Assembly: GCF_003075095.1 (NCBI RefSeq)
Contig: NZ_QCZF01000005.1
Location: forward strand, 336,975 to 400,974
DNA: 64,000 nucleotides
DNA from: Blastococcus litoris
GTDB taxonomy: Bacteria; Actinomycetota; Actinomycetes; Mycobacteriales; Geodermatophilaceae
Reading direction: 5' to 3'
The first letter of the stretch is position 1, and every line of letters begins with the position of its first letter. Position numbers and translations under genes: made by a program. The notes beneath the pieces are model-generated. The model had not been told where the DNA came from. It worked only from the letters and a program-made list of their open reading frames with translations, and searched no databases. Shown here in pieces: positions 17,526 through 26,246 of the stretch.

Positions 17526-18743
17526 TCACGGGACACGGCCGGCCAGCCCCAGGGCACCCCACCCGCGCAGCGGCCGGCCCACCAGCTCGGCAGCCGTCTC
17601 CAGGGCCCGGCGGCGGACGCCCCGCGCGCGCCATGCCTCCGGCAGCACGCGTTCGCTCGCGGCCAGGTCGTCGTCGAAGTGGGCGTCGAGGACGGCGACG
17701 ACGGCGCGGTCCTCGATCATGAGGCTCACCTGTTCGTTCAGCGCCAGCGAACGGGTGTCGACGTTGGTCGTCCCCACCATCGCGACCGCGCCGTCGACCG
17801 TGACGACCTTGGCGTGCAGGAGTGCGGGCTGGTAACGCCAGATCTCGACACCGGCGTCGAGCAGTGTCTGGAACTGCGTCTCGCCCTGCAGGTGCACGCC
17901 CGGCCGTGCGACGTGCGGACCGGAGACCAGCAGCTGGATCCGGACACCGCGCCCGGCCGTGTCCCCCACGAGGTCCAGCAGCCACCCGGGGAGGCGCGCG
18001 TACGGAGTGGTGATCCGCACGGTGCCGCGGGCGGTGTGCAGGAGCACGGCGATGGCGACAGCCGCCTCGTTCCACCCCGGCTGCGACGGTGGGTGGAGCA
18101 CCTGGACGGCGGAGTTCCCGGCGGCTTCCAGCGGGGGGAACTCGTCGCGGTCGGACACCAGGTCGCCGCGCAGCCGGACGGCGGCCTGCATCCAGGACGA
18201 GACGAAGGCCGCGCGCAGGCCGGCGACCGCGGGCCCCTGGACCCGGAACGCGGTGTCGCGCCAGTCCCCCGGCCGGTCGCCGCGCCCGGACCACATCCGG
18301 TCGATGCCGGTCCCGCCCGTGAAGGCCACCGTGTCGTCGCACACCAGGACCCGGCGGTGCGTGCGCAAGTTCCAGACCGTCGGCCGCATGCTGGGCACCG
18401 GCCGGTAGAAGACGACGGTGCAGCCGGCCCCCCGCAGGCGCCGCAGGTCGGCCTGCCGGATGTGCCGCCCGCCGAAGTCGTCCAGCACGATCCGCACGCG
18501 GACGCCCGCGGCAGCCCGCTCGGCGAGGGCGTCGGCGACCTGCCCGGCGACGGCACCCCCCTCCCAGGCGAACCAGAGCAGGTCGACCGTCCGGCGGGCA
18601 GCGGAGACGGCGGCCAGCAGCGCCGGGAAGGTCTGCGCCCCGTTCTTCAGGACGTCGATCCGGTTGCCTTCGGTGAACGGCACCCCGACCAGCGCCTCCA
18701 GGACCGGACGACATCCCGTGGTCGCGACGACGCACTCAGCCAT
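17526..18743 (-). CDS. Phospholipase D / cardiolipin synthase-like protein
   Basis: This 405-residue protein has two PLD domains. The first HKD motif is HRRVLVCD (H129, D136), where the usual Lys is Arg131; the second, HAKVVTVD (H310, K312, D317), is complete and is followed by GTTNVDTRS. The layout matches cardiolipin synthases of the ClsA/B type, which condense two phosphatidylglycerols. No N-terminal membrane helices are present, so it is a soluble or peripheral form like ClsB. Whether the Arg variant is active is unclear. The start overlaps the stop of the NTF2-fold gene upstream by 8 bp. Confidence 0.85.
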   Translation of the reverse strand: MAECVVATTGCRPVLEALVGVPFTEGNRIDVLKNGAQTFPALLAAVSAARRTVDLLWFAWEGGAVAGQVADALAERAAAGVRVRIVLDDFGGRHIRQADLRRLRGAGCTVVFYRPVPSMRPTVWNLRTHRRVLVCDDTVAFTGGTGIDRMWSGRGDRPGDWRDTAFRVQGPAVAGLRAAFVSSWMQAAVRLRGDLVSDRDEFPPLEAAGNSAVQVLHPPSQPGWNEAAVAIAVLLHTARGTVRITTPYARLPGWLLDLVGDTAGRGVRIQLLVSGPHVARPGVHLQGETQFQTLLDAGVEIWRYQPALLHAKVVTVDGAVAMVGTTNVDTRSLALNEQVSLMIEDRAVVAVLDAHFDDDLAASERVLPEAWRARGVRRRALETAAELVGRPLRGWGALGLAGRVP

Positions 18744-19224
18744 CGGTCAGTTCGGACTTCCGGTCCGGGTCGTCGACGCGGTGCACACCGGGGTGCGGTG
18801 TGCCGGCGAGCAGATCGCCGTCGGTGGACAGCGCGACGTCCTCCACCCGGTAGTGGATGGTCTGCACGCGGATCCACCCCTCCTCGATGAGGTAGGAGTC
18901 GACGCCGCACCGCACCCGGACGTCCTCGTCGCTCCCGCTCCACTCGAGCAACGCCATGCGGTCGTCGGCCAGCGCGTAGGTGTAGCGGTAGGAGCTTCCG
19001 TCGCCGAGGGCCTTCCACAGTCGGTGCGCCGACGCCCGCAGACCGTCGTGTCCCCGGAACACCTCGCGGGCGGTCAGGACCACCAGTTGCGGGTCGTAGT
19101 TCCGGCGCAGGTCGGCCTCCAGATCGCCTGAACGGCGCAGCCGCAGGTGGTCGGCCAGCACCTCCTCGCTGGTCCGGGCAGCCAGCGCTGCCCGGTCGCC
19201 GTCGGCGGGGCTTCTCGTCGTCAC
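18736..19224 (-). CDS. NTF2/SnoaL-like protein
   Basis: This 162-residue cytoplasmic protein has the alpha-plus-beta cone outline of the nuclear transport factor 2 superfamily: an N-terminal helix with DHLRLRRSGDLEADLRRNYD, the GHDGLRASAHRLWKAL segment, and strands ending at VQTIHYRVE. SnoaL-like members bind small hydrophobic ligands, and many have no known substrate. The GTG at 19224 is preceded by an AGGAGGAG site. Its last codons overlap the start of the phospholipase D-like gene, so the pair is coupled. Confidence 0.75.
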   Translation of the reverse strand: MTTRSPADGDRAALAARTSEEVLADHLRLRRSGDLEADLRRNYDPQLVVLTAREVFRGHDGLRASAHRLWKALGDGSSYRYTYALADDRMALLEWSGSDEDVRVRCGVDSYLIEEGWIRVQTIHYRVEDVALSTDGDLLAGTPHPGVHRVDDPDRKSELTDG

Positions 19225-19296
19225 GCCGGATCTCCTCCTCATCTCCGTCGCACAGCTGACCGGTCGACAGGGCCCGGCACGCCGGGACCCGCGGCG

Positions 19297-19923
19297 TCAG
19301 CCCGCGTACGGCGTCTCGGGACCGCGCGGGCCGGCGTCGGGGCTCGGCTTGCGGCCCGGTTCGAACCCCACGTCCGCGAAGACGACGTCGACCGGATCGG
19401 CGTAGCGCTTGCCGTTGCGGGGGTCGTGCCGCATCCACGACGGCGGCTCGATGTGCACGGAGACCGTGAACGGCCCCTCCCCCGGCACCTTCGCGTTGAA
19501 CCCGTAGTGGTGCAGGAAGGGATGCCACAGGAACGGCGCCTGCTCGCTGAAGAGCTCGCGGTCGCCGTCCCGGACGGTGACCGTCACGTCCAGGCCCGGG
19601 ACGAACCGGCCGTCGGCGAGATCGGCCACGGCCACCTCGATGTGGGCGTTGGCCTCCTCCGGCGCCTCCCGCCAGACCAGACCGTCGTCGCCGTCGCGGG
19701 CGTACATGCCCTCGGCCTGCTCGTTGACGAGGGCCACGACGAAGTTGCCCGCCTCGGTGACGGCCGCGCCGTCCTCCTCCTGCATGGCGTGCAGAGCCGC
19801 GCCGTAGGCGTCCCCCTGCTGCCTCGCCGTGTCCAGCTGGCCGGGTTCCGCCTCGTTGCTCTCGTCCATGGGCGGCACCGCCGCCGGCGTCGTCCGGTCC
19901 TCGACAGCACGTCCTGCGGCCAC
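19297..19923 (-). CDS. P19-like iron transport protein (Fe2+ transport family), no signal peptide
   Basis: This 208-residue protein resembles the P19/Tp34 family that binds Fe and Cu outside the cytoplasmic membrane. Supporting motifs are NAHIEVAVADL (His94), the family-typical HHYGFN (His138/139) and HIEPPSWMRHDP (His157, His166). The usual partner genes (FTR1-like permease, P19 operon proteins) are absent. The N-terminus is polar and Pro/Asp-rich with no signal peptide, which is unusual for the family. The GTG at 19923 has GAGAGGAG seven bases upstream. It may be an intracellular metal-binding relative rather than a transporter part. Confidence 0.72.
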   Translation of the reverse strand: MAAGRAVEDRTTPAAVPPMDESNEAEPGQLDTARQQGDAYGAALHAMQEEDGAAVTEAGNFVVALVNEQAEGMYARDGDDGLVWREAPEEANAHIEVAVADLADGRFVPGLDVTVTVRDGDRELFSEQAPFLWHPFLHHYGFNAKVPGEGPFTVSVHIEPPSWMRHDPRNGKRYADPVDVVFADVGFEPGRKPSPDAGPRGPETPYAG

Positions 19924-20106
19924 GGGCTGACTCCTCTCGATCGGCGGTCGGTCCCGGATCCGCTGCCCCGGGGCGCTGTCCGGAAACGACCGCACCGGCG
20001 CTGTCACATCAATGACACAGGGACCGCCGAGGGACCCGGGACGGCGTCCCGTACCCGCGCAACGTCCGTGGCAGGGCACCGGGTGCTGCCGGACGCCGCG
20101 CGAAGC

Positions 20107-21078
20107 TCAGGTGCCCGCCCGCTCCGGATCCGGTGCCGCGCCGCGCTCGATGCCGGCATGCCGTGCCTCGAGCTGTGCGGTCACGGCGAACCCGATGAGG
20201 ATCGCCACCGAGGTCAGCTGCGTCCACAGCAGGAGCGCGATGACGCCGGTCAGCGGCCCGTAGACGATCCCGAACGCGGCGGAGAGCTGGACGTAGGCCG
20301 CGAGCGATGCGGTGAAGGTCAGCCACAGCGACGCCGTGACCGCCGTGCCGAGAGCCAGCCAGGCCCACCCGGGCTGACGACGCCGAGGTGCGAGCCGGAG
20401 CATCCCCAGCACCGCGCAGAGCACCATGAGGACGCCCAGAGGCACCGCGGCGGCCATGACCGCGTCGTCGTCCCAGCCGTAGACCTCCTCCACGGCGTCA
20501 CCGAAGGCAGCGCCGGCGAGGAGCACGCCCGACCCGGCCATCGCGGGCAGGCCGGCGAGGAACGCCATCCCCAGCGCGCGGCCGTACTTGTGCCCGCTGG
20601 GCCGGTCCCGGGCGATCCCGTAGATGCGGTTGGCCCCGCGTTCGATCTGACCCATGGCGGTGGTCAGGGTCGCGAGCGCGAAGGCGAGTCCGAACCAGAG
20701 CGCCGCCGTGGCGCCCTCCCCCCGTTCCAGGGTGTCCCGGACCAGCGTTCCCGACCCACCCGGGCTCACGCCGATGATCGTCGCGCGGAGCACCCGGCCC
20801 AGGTCGTCGGTCGCCAGGGCCCCGCTGAGACCGACGGCGGCGATCACCAGCGGGACGAAGGCGAGGGTGAGCTGCAGGGCGAGCGCGCGGGAATGGGAGA
20901 ACCCGTCGCCGTAGCGGAACCGGGCGAACGCCTGCTGCCAGAAGGACCACGTGGCCGCACGGACCGCGCGGACGGCGTCGCGTGCCGTCAGGTCGCCGCG
21001 GGGCAGCCCGCCACCCTCGGGCACACGGGGAACCGTGCCGGAGGCGCCACCCCGGTCCCGGCCGCCGTCAGTGGTCAC
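20107..21078 (-). CDS. YihY/virulence factor BrkB family membrane protein
   Basis: This 323-residue protein has six membrane helices. Family marks are HSRALALQLTLAFVPLVIA near the N-terminus, the Gly/Arg-rich GANRIYGIARDRP and the late segment SAAFGIVYGPLTGVIALLLW. YihY/BrkB proteins were once thought to be RNase BN; their real role is unclear, possibly transport. The GTG at 21078 starts before a basic, polar N-terminus. It is divergent from the FUSC gene. Confidence 0.85.
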   Translation of the reverse strand: MTTDGGRDRGGASGTVPRVPEGGGLPRGDLTARDAVRAVRAATWSFWQQAFARFRYGDGFSHSRALALQLTLAFVPLVIAAVGLSGALATDDLGRVLRATIIGVSPGGSGTLVRDTLERGEGATAALWFGLAFALATLTTAMGQIERGANRIYGIARDRPSGHKYGRALGMAFLAGLPAMAGSGVLLAGAAFGDAVEEVYGWDDDAVMAAAVPLGVLMVLCAVLGMLRLAPRRRQPGWAWLALGTAVTASLWLTFTASLAAYVQLSAAFGIVYGPLTGVIALLLWTQLTSVAILIGFAVTAQLEARHAGIERGAAPDPERAGT

Positions 21079-21478
21079 CGGAGCGGCACCCCTCGTCGTC
21101 GACCGATGCCGGTGGCGCCGGAGGCACAGGATTCTCGGGAACGTCCCTGCAAGCCGGACATGACCGGATTGCAGCACGCCGCGGTGGTCGCCGCCGCACT
21201 GGGAGTCTCGGCCGGACGATCCGACGTCCTGGGAGGGAGCGGACGGCGGAGAGGGCCCGAGCAGGACCGATGACGGTTCCGTGACGATCGGGGGGCAGCC
21301 CGGATCCCGGCGCCCGCCCAGGGCAGCAGGCACGGGACGGGAGAAGCGGTCGCCTCGCGGCGCCCAGCGGTGGAGGGAGACGCCTCGGCTGCGTGCGCAC
21401 CGACCCACCCGGGCGCCGCCGCGCAGTGGCGGCGTCCGTCGGATGACGGGTGGGTGTCGCGCGGCCCGGCACGGACGC
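21079..21478. other. Divergent intergenic region
   Basis: This 400-bp gap lies between the BrkB-like gene (minus) and the FUSC gene (plus). It holds a 37-codon frame at 21160-21273 without a Shine-Dalgarno, which I do not call. No clear promoter or RNA was seen. Confidence 0.35.
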
Positions 21479-22612
21479 ATGACGACGGACGACGACGCCC
21501 GGGAGCGACCTCGACGCGCTGAGCGGCCCGCGCGGTGGCTGCGGCACACTGCGCAGACGCTGACGGCGAACCCCCGGTTCGGCCTGGCCGTCAGGGCCGC
21601 GACGGCGGCCTCCGTCTCCTGGGGGCTCGTGACCGCCCTTCCGGGATTCGCTGCGGACTACCCCTACTACGCCCCCCTCGGCGCGGTGATCGCCACGTCC
21701 ACGACGGTCGCGGGCTCGATGCGGCAGTCATGGCAGACGGTCGCCGCCATCACGATCGGCGCCGGGGTGGCACTCGCGATCGAGCAGCTCCTGGGCCGGA
21801 ACCTGGGCACCGTCGCCGCCGTCGTGGGCATCGGCGTGCTGCTCGGCGGATGGAAGCGGCTGGGCAGCGGAGCCGGGTGGCTGCCCACGTCGGCGCTCTT
21901 CGTGCTGCTCCTGGGTGACCAGCACCCGCTCGACTACGTGGCCGGCTTCGCTGGGCTCACCCTCGCCGGGGCCCTGGTCGGGCTGGCACTGGTCACGGCG
22001 TTCCCGCCGCTGCCGTTGGCGTCGGCGAAGGCGGCCCTGGACCGGCTCCGGGGAACCCTCGCCGACCAGCTGGAAGACCTCGGTGCCGAGCTCCGGCGGG
22101 AGGGCGCACCGCTTCCCGACGATGTGCGCCCCCGCGGCCACACCATCGACGTCGTCGTCGCCCAGGCGCGTGATGCGGTGCACCAGGTGGAGGAGGCACG
22201 GAGAGGCAACCGCATCGCGAGCAGATTCCGAGGCTCCCTGGAGCGGCAGCACCGGCAGGCCCAGGCACTGCAGCGGCTGGCCTTCCTGGTCACGAGCACC
22301 ACGCAGCTGCTCACGGAGAGAGCTCCCGCCGACGGGCACGACAGCACGCTCGGGCCGTCCCTGCGCGCGCCCGTGGCGGCCGCGCTGGACGGCGTGGCCG
22401 GCGTCCTGCGCACACTGCACGGGCAGACGGCCGATCCGGCCGCCGTCGACCGGGCGCGGGAGGCGGTACGGACTCTCGTCGCGGAGGTACGTCGGACACC
22501 GGCCACGACGGAGGACGACCACCTCGTCGTGAGCAGCGTCGTCGAGGACATCCGCCGATCGCTGCGCACCCTGCAGTCGGAGGACGACGGTCTCCAGCCG
22601 GCCGCACGGTGA
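21479..22612 (+). CDS. FUSC family protein (aromatic-acid exporter-like)
   Basis: This 377-residue protein has an N-terminal bundle of about five to six membrane helices containing FGLAVRAATAASVSWGLV and YYAPLGAVIATSTTVAGSMRQ. That pattern is typical of FUSC/ArAE proteins such as AaeB and YccS halves. A cytoplasmic C-terminal half rich in long helices follows. Members export aromatic carboxylic acids or sit in stress-response membranes; the substrate here is unknown. The ATG at 21479 has only a weak upstream GGCACGG. It is the first gene of the plus-strand block that follows. Confidence 0.8.
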   Translation: MTTDDDARERPRRAERPARWLRHTAQTLTANPRFGLAVRAATAASVSWGLVTALPGFAADYPYYAPLGAVIATSTTVAGSMRQSWQTVAAITIGAGVALAIEQLLGRNLGTVAAVVGIGVLLGGWKRLGSGAGWLPTSALFVLLLGDQHPLDYVAGFAGLTLAGALVGLALVTAFPPLPLASAKAALDRLRGTLADQLEDLGAELRREGAPLPDDVRPRGHTIDVVVAQARDAVHQVEEARRGNRIASRFRGSLERQHRQAQALQRLAFLVTSTTQLLTERAPADGHDSTLGPSLRAPVAAALDGVAGVLRTLHGQTADPAAVDRAREAVRTLVAEVRRTPATTEDDHLVVSSVVEDIRRSLRTLQSEDDGLQPAAR

Positions 22613-22688
22613 CACCACCGCCGCACGGGGTCGAACGGCGATGCTCGCCCGCGCCGATGTCACCGGACCGTAAGGCCGTCAGGAGTTC

Positions 22689-24224
22689 GTGGCGTGCGTG
22701 GCCGAGGGTAGCGCCAGGAGGATGCCATCCTCCCCTGCCCCCGGTACGCCCGAGAACCCCGCGAGCACCTCGGGGATCGGCCGGTTCGAGGCGCGGTCCG
22801 CCCTCGGCTGGCTGGCGGTGCTCCTCGGCGCCGTGCCCTTCCTGCTCCTGTGGCTGCTCGTCCAGCGGTCCTGGTCGCCGCTGTCCGCGCTCGACGGCGA
22901 CGTGGCGGCGGGGCTGAACTCCGTCGTGAGCGGCTCGCCGCTCGTGGTGGGCGCGCTCCGGGCCGTGACCGACCTGGGCGGGACCGGGACCGCGGTCCTC
23001 CTCCTCGTCCTCGCCACGCTGTTCCTCCTCATCCGAGGGCAGCGACGGCTGGCGGCCTTCGTCGCCACCACAGGTCTGGGACTGGCCGTGCTCGGCCCGC
23101 TGACCAAGGCGATCGTCGACAGGGCCCGACCGGTCGTGGACTCGCCGGTGGTCGAGACACCGTCGAACGCCAGCTTCCCCAGCGGTCACGCGATGACCGC
23201 GCTGGTGACCTGGGGCGTGCTCCTGCTGCTCACGTTGCCCGCGGTCCGCCGATCGGTGCGCCCCTGGCTCGTGGCCGGCACCGTGCTCCTCGTGGTCGCC
23301 GTCGGGTTCACCCGGCTGGCACTCGGGGTGCACTTCGTCTCCGACGTGCTCGCGGGCTGGGCCCTGGGAGCCGGCTGGCTCGCCGTCACCACCGCGACGT
23401 TCCGCGGTTGGCAGCACCGCCTCGGGGTGGATCCCGACGAGCCCCTCGACCCGCTGGACGTCGACCCGGGAGAAGAACCGCACCTGGCGTCCGCGGCTGG
23501 GCGGGACGGCTCCCGGGCACGGTCGGTCTCGCTGCGGCTGCTCGCCGCCGCCGCCGCCGTCTTCGCCGTCATCACCGCGCTCGGCCTGGTCGCCACCGCG
23601 GTCCTCACCGACACGTGGCTCGGCCGGTTCGACCGCGGCGTCGTCCGCTGGTTCGTCGAGGTCCGCGACGACGGCCTCACCACGGCCATGGAGTGGGTCT
23701 CCGTCCTGTCCGGTACGCGGGCGGTGATCGGCGTCGGGCTCGCGCTCGCCGTCCTGGGAGTGGCGGTGGCCGCCAGGTGGCGGCCGGCGATCTTCGTCGC
23801 CGTCACCCTGGTCGGCGAGGTGGCGCTGTACTTCCTCAGCGCTCAGGTCGTCAGCCGGATGAGGCCCGCCGTGGCGGACCTGACCTCGGGGCTGCCGAGC
23901 GCCGCGAGCTGGCCCTCGGGCCACGCCGCGGCCGCCGCCGCGCTCTACGGTGCCGCGGCCGCGCTCGTCATCGCCTACCACGGCAGCCGGTGGCGATGGG
24001 CGGTCCTCGCGCTGCCCCTGCTGCTCGCCCCGGCGATCGGTGTCTCCCGGATCTACGTCGCTGCCCACTACCCGACCGACGTGCTCGCCGGCCTGCTGCT
24101 CGGCGGGTCGTGGGTCTGCACCTGTGCCCGGGTGCTCCTGCCGCGCCCCGGCCACGGTCCTCGCGCCGGCATCGAGCCCACCGTCGGTCGCACGCATGAC
24201 GCACCGGTAGTGGCGCACCGGTGA
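22689..24224 (+). CDS. Fused double-domain PAP2 phosphatase
   Basis: This 511-residue membrane protein is two PAP2 phosphatases in tandem. Domain 1 has K140-x6-R147P, FPSGHAMT (164-167 PSGH) and TRLALGVHFVSD (His215). Domain 2 has RP at 392, WPSGHAAA (409-412) and SRIYVAAHYPTD (His460), but the first-motif Lys is Ala385. Domain 1 is therefore the likelier phosphatase, acting on lipid phosphates such as undecaprenyl pyrophosphate or phosphatidate. An acidic linker (about 245-270) joins them. The start is uncertain (GTG 22689, GTG 22698 or ATG 22722); AGGAG lies just upstream of 22689. The stop overlaps the next GTG. Confidence 0.85.
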   Translation: MACVAEGSARRMPSSPAPGTPENPASTSGIGRFEARSALGWLAVLLGAVPFLLLWLLVQRSWSPLSALDGDVAAGLNSVVSGSPLVVGALRAVTDLGGTGTAVLLLVLATLFLLIRGQRRLAAFVATTGLGLAVLGPLTKAIVDRARPVVDSPVVETPSNASFPSGHAMTALVTWGVLLLLTLPAVRRSVRPWLVAGTVLLVVAVGFTRLALGVHFVSDVLAGWALGAGWLAVTTATFRGWQHRLGVDPDEPLDPLDVDPGEEPHLASAAGRDGSRARSVSLRLLAAAAAVFAVITALGLVATAVLTDTWLGRFDRGVVRWFVEVRDDGLTTAMEWVSVLSGTRAVIGVGLALAVLGVAVAARWRPAIFVAVTLVGEVALYFLSAQVVSRMRPAVADLTSGLPSAASWPSGHAAAAAALYGAAAALVIAYHGSRWRWAVLALPLLLAPAIGVSRIYVAAHYPTDVLAGLLLGGSWVCTCARVLLPRPGHGPRAGIEPTVGRTHDAPVVAHR

Positions 24225-25228
24225 GCGGCAGGGTCGCCTGGCCGGTCGGGGCAGCGCTGATCACCGGACTGGCAGCGCGGCTGGTCCGTGCGCGACTGCT
24301 GTCGGAGCAGCTCGACGGGGTCCCGCCGTCCGTGCGGACCGACGACGGCATCAGGCTGCACGTGGAGGTGGCAGGCCCGCCCGGTGCTCCGCTGACCGTC
24401 GTCTTCTCGCACGGATTCGCTGCTCGCGGGTCGGTGTTCGACCCGCAGTGGAAGGCCCTGCGTGACGAGGTCCGCCTCGTCCGCTACGACCAGCGCGGCC
24501 ACGGAGACAGTGGCTGGGCCGGCTTCCGCGCCGCCACGGTCGAGCGACTGGGACTGGATCTCGGGCAGGTCGTCGACGCCCAGGGCGGTCAGGGGCCGGT
24601 CGTCGTGGTCGGCCACTCGATGGGTGGCATGGCCGTACTGGAGCTCGCCCGCCTGCGGCCGGAACTCCTCGGTGACCGGATCGCCGGTGTCGCGCTGCTG
24701 TCCACCAGGGCGGCACCGCTGACCGCGGGCGAGCGGAGTTCCGGCGTGACCCTGCGGATCCGTACCGCCCTGTCCACGGCCGGCGCCTGGGTCGTGTGGC
24801 TCGCCGCCCCGCTGGTACAGGCCGTGCACCCCTTCCGCACGCACATCGGGCGCCGGTTGCTGCGCCGGCGTCTGTTCGGCGGCGCTCCGACCGACCAGGT
24901 CATGTCCGCGACCCAGGACATGTGGGAGCGCACCCCCGCCGCGGTGATGTCGGCCTATCTCCCGAGCCTCGCCGGCTACGACGCCCGTGCTGCAGTGGGG
25001 CCGCTGGAGGACGTGCCCGTGGTGGTGCTGGCGGGCAGCGACGACTCGACGATCCCCCCGCGTTCCGCCCGCCGGCTCGCCGAGCGCATCGGCGGGCGCA
25101 CCCGGCTGGTGGTCGTGCCCGGCGCCGGCCACATGGTCACCGTGACCCACGCCGCCGCGGTCGACGCCGCGCTGCGGGACCTGCTCGCCGACGTCCGGAC
25201 GGGCACCGACGGAAGGACGACATCGTGA
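24221..25228 (+). CDS. Alpha/beta hydrolase
   Basis: This 335-residue alpha/beta-fold hydrolase has the oxyanion HGF motif (FSHGFAARGSVF), the nucleophile elbow GHSMGG, an acid in AGSDDSTIPP and a late His in GAGHMVT. An N-terminal hydrophobic stretch may make it membrane-associated. The substrate is unknown; esterase or lipase activity is likely. The GTG at 24221 overlaps the PAP2 stop, and the next phosphoesterase overlaps this gene's stop. The three genes form a coupled chain acting on lipid or phosphate esters. Confidence 0.82.
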   Translation: MSGRVAWPVGAALITGLAARLVRARLLSEQLDGVPPSVRTDDGIRLHVEVAGPPGAPLTVVFSHGFAARGSVFDPQWKALRDEVRLVRYDQRGHGDSGWAGFRAATVERLGLDLGQVVDAQGGQGPVVVVGHSMGGMAVLELARLRPELLGDRIAGVALLSTRAAPLTAGERSSGVTLRIRTALSTAGAWVVWLAAPLVQAVHPFRTHIGRRLLRRRLFGGAPTDQVMSATQDMWERTPAAVMSAYLPSLAGYDARAAVGPLEDVPVVVLAGSDDSTIPPRSARRLAERIGGRTRLVVVPGAGHMVTVTHAAAVDAALRDLLADVRTGTDGRTTS

Positions 25229-26106
25229 GGCGCCTGCTCCCCCGCATCGGACTCGCGCTCGGGACTCTTCTCGTCCTGCTGCTGGCCTACGGCGTGCTGA
25301 TCGAGCCGCGGGTGATCCTCGACGAGGAGCACGCCGAGGTCGCCCTGCCGCAGCTCGGGGACGAGCTGGCCGGCACGGAGGTCGCCGTCCTCTCCGATCT
25401 GCAGTTGGGGATGTGGTTCGCCAACCACGGCATGGTGGAGCGCGCCGTGGAGGCCACCCTGGAGGCCGATCCGGACGTGGTGCTGCTGGGCGGGGACTTC
25501 GTCTACAGCAGCGACCCCACCGTGCAGACGCAGATCGACACGCTGCTGGAGCTGATCGGTCCGCTGATCGACTCGGGCATCCCCACCTACGCCGTGCTCG
25601 GCAACCACGACTACAAGGTCGGCGCCGCCGAGGAGCTGACCACCGCGCTGGAGGACGCCGGCATCCCGGTGCTGAGCAACACCGCCGTCCCGGTGCCCGG
25701 TCCGGTCGACGACCCTGCCGAGCAGCTCCACGTGGTCGGCATCGGTCCGGACCTCCCCAACCGGGTCGACGTCGACGCCGCCCTGGCCGACGTCCCGGAC
25801 ACCGCGCCCCGCGTGGTGCTGATGCACAACCCCACCGTCTTCGACCAGCTGCCGGCCGGCACCGCGCCGCTCGCACTGGCCGGGCACACGCACTGCGGCC
25901 AGGTGGCCCTTCCCGGCACCCCGGACTGGGCGTACCTGGCACTGACCAGCGAGGAGCGGATCGTCGCCGACGGCTGGGCTCCGGAGGGGTACGGGGCCGA
26001 GGGCAACCGGATGTTCGTCACCTGCGGCATCGGGTTCAGCGTCGCACCGATCCGGATCAACGCCGCTCCCCAGGTCGCCTTCTTCACGCTGCAGCCGGAG
26101 AACTGA
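25225..26106 (+). CDS. Membrane-anchored metallophosphoesterase (YkuE-like)
   Basis: This 293-residue protein has one N-terminal membrane helix (about 7-25, LALGTLLVLLLAYGVL) and a calcineurin-like domain. The metal motifs are LSDLQLG, LLGGDFVY, VLGNHDY and LAGHTHCGQV. In the first motif the usual DxH is DxQ, a variation known in YkuE-type enzymes. Members hydrolyse phosphodiesters, for example UDP-sugar or lipid A precursors; the substrate here is unknown. GTG 25225 is GTGA-coupled to the upstream alpha/beta hydrolase gene. Confidence 0.84.
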   Translation: MRRLLPRIGLALGTLLVLLLAYGVLIEPRVILDEEHAEVALPQLGDELAGTEVAVLSDLQLGMWFANHGMVERAVEATLEADPDVVLLGGDFVYSSDPTVQTQIDTLLELIGPLIDSGIPTYAVLGNHDYKVGAAEELTTALEDAGIPVLSNTAVPVPGPVDDPAEQLHVVGIGPDLPNRVDVDAALADVPDTAPRVVLMHNPTVFDQLPAGTAPLALAGHTHCGQVALPGTPDWAYLALTSEERIVADGWAPEGYGAEGNRMFVTCGIGFSVAPIRINAAPQVAFFTLQPEN

Positions 26107-26246
26107 GGCCTGGCGGCCGGTGGAACGGGGTCCACCCGCCGGCGGCCCGCGTCGCGGCCCCGGCCCCGTCGGGCGGCCCGCATGACATTCCTCGGACAAC
26201 GCCGCCCGCCGCACCGATCCGCCGGACCCGCGGGTAGCCCACCTGC

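Noticed and set aside
19355..19375. GGTTCGAACC sequence resembling a tRNA T-arm
   Set aside because: No acceptor or anticodon stems pair around it, and it lies inside the P19-like coding region.
21160..21273. 37-codon frame between the BrkB-like and FUSC genes
   Set aside because: No Shine-Dalgarno and no recognisable features.
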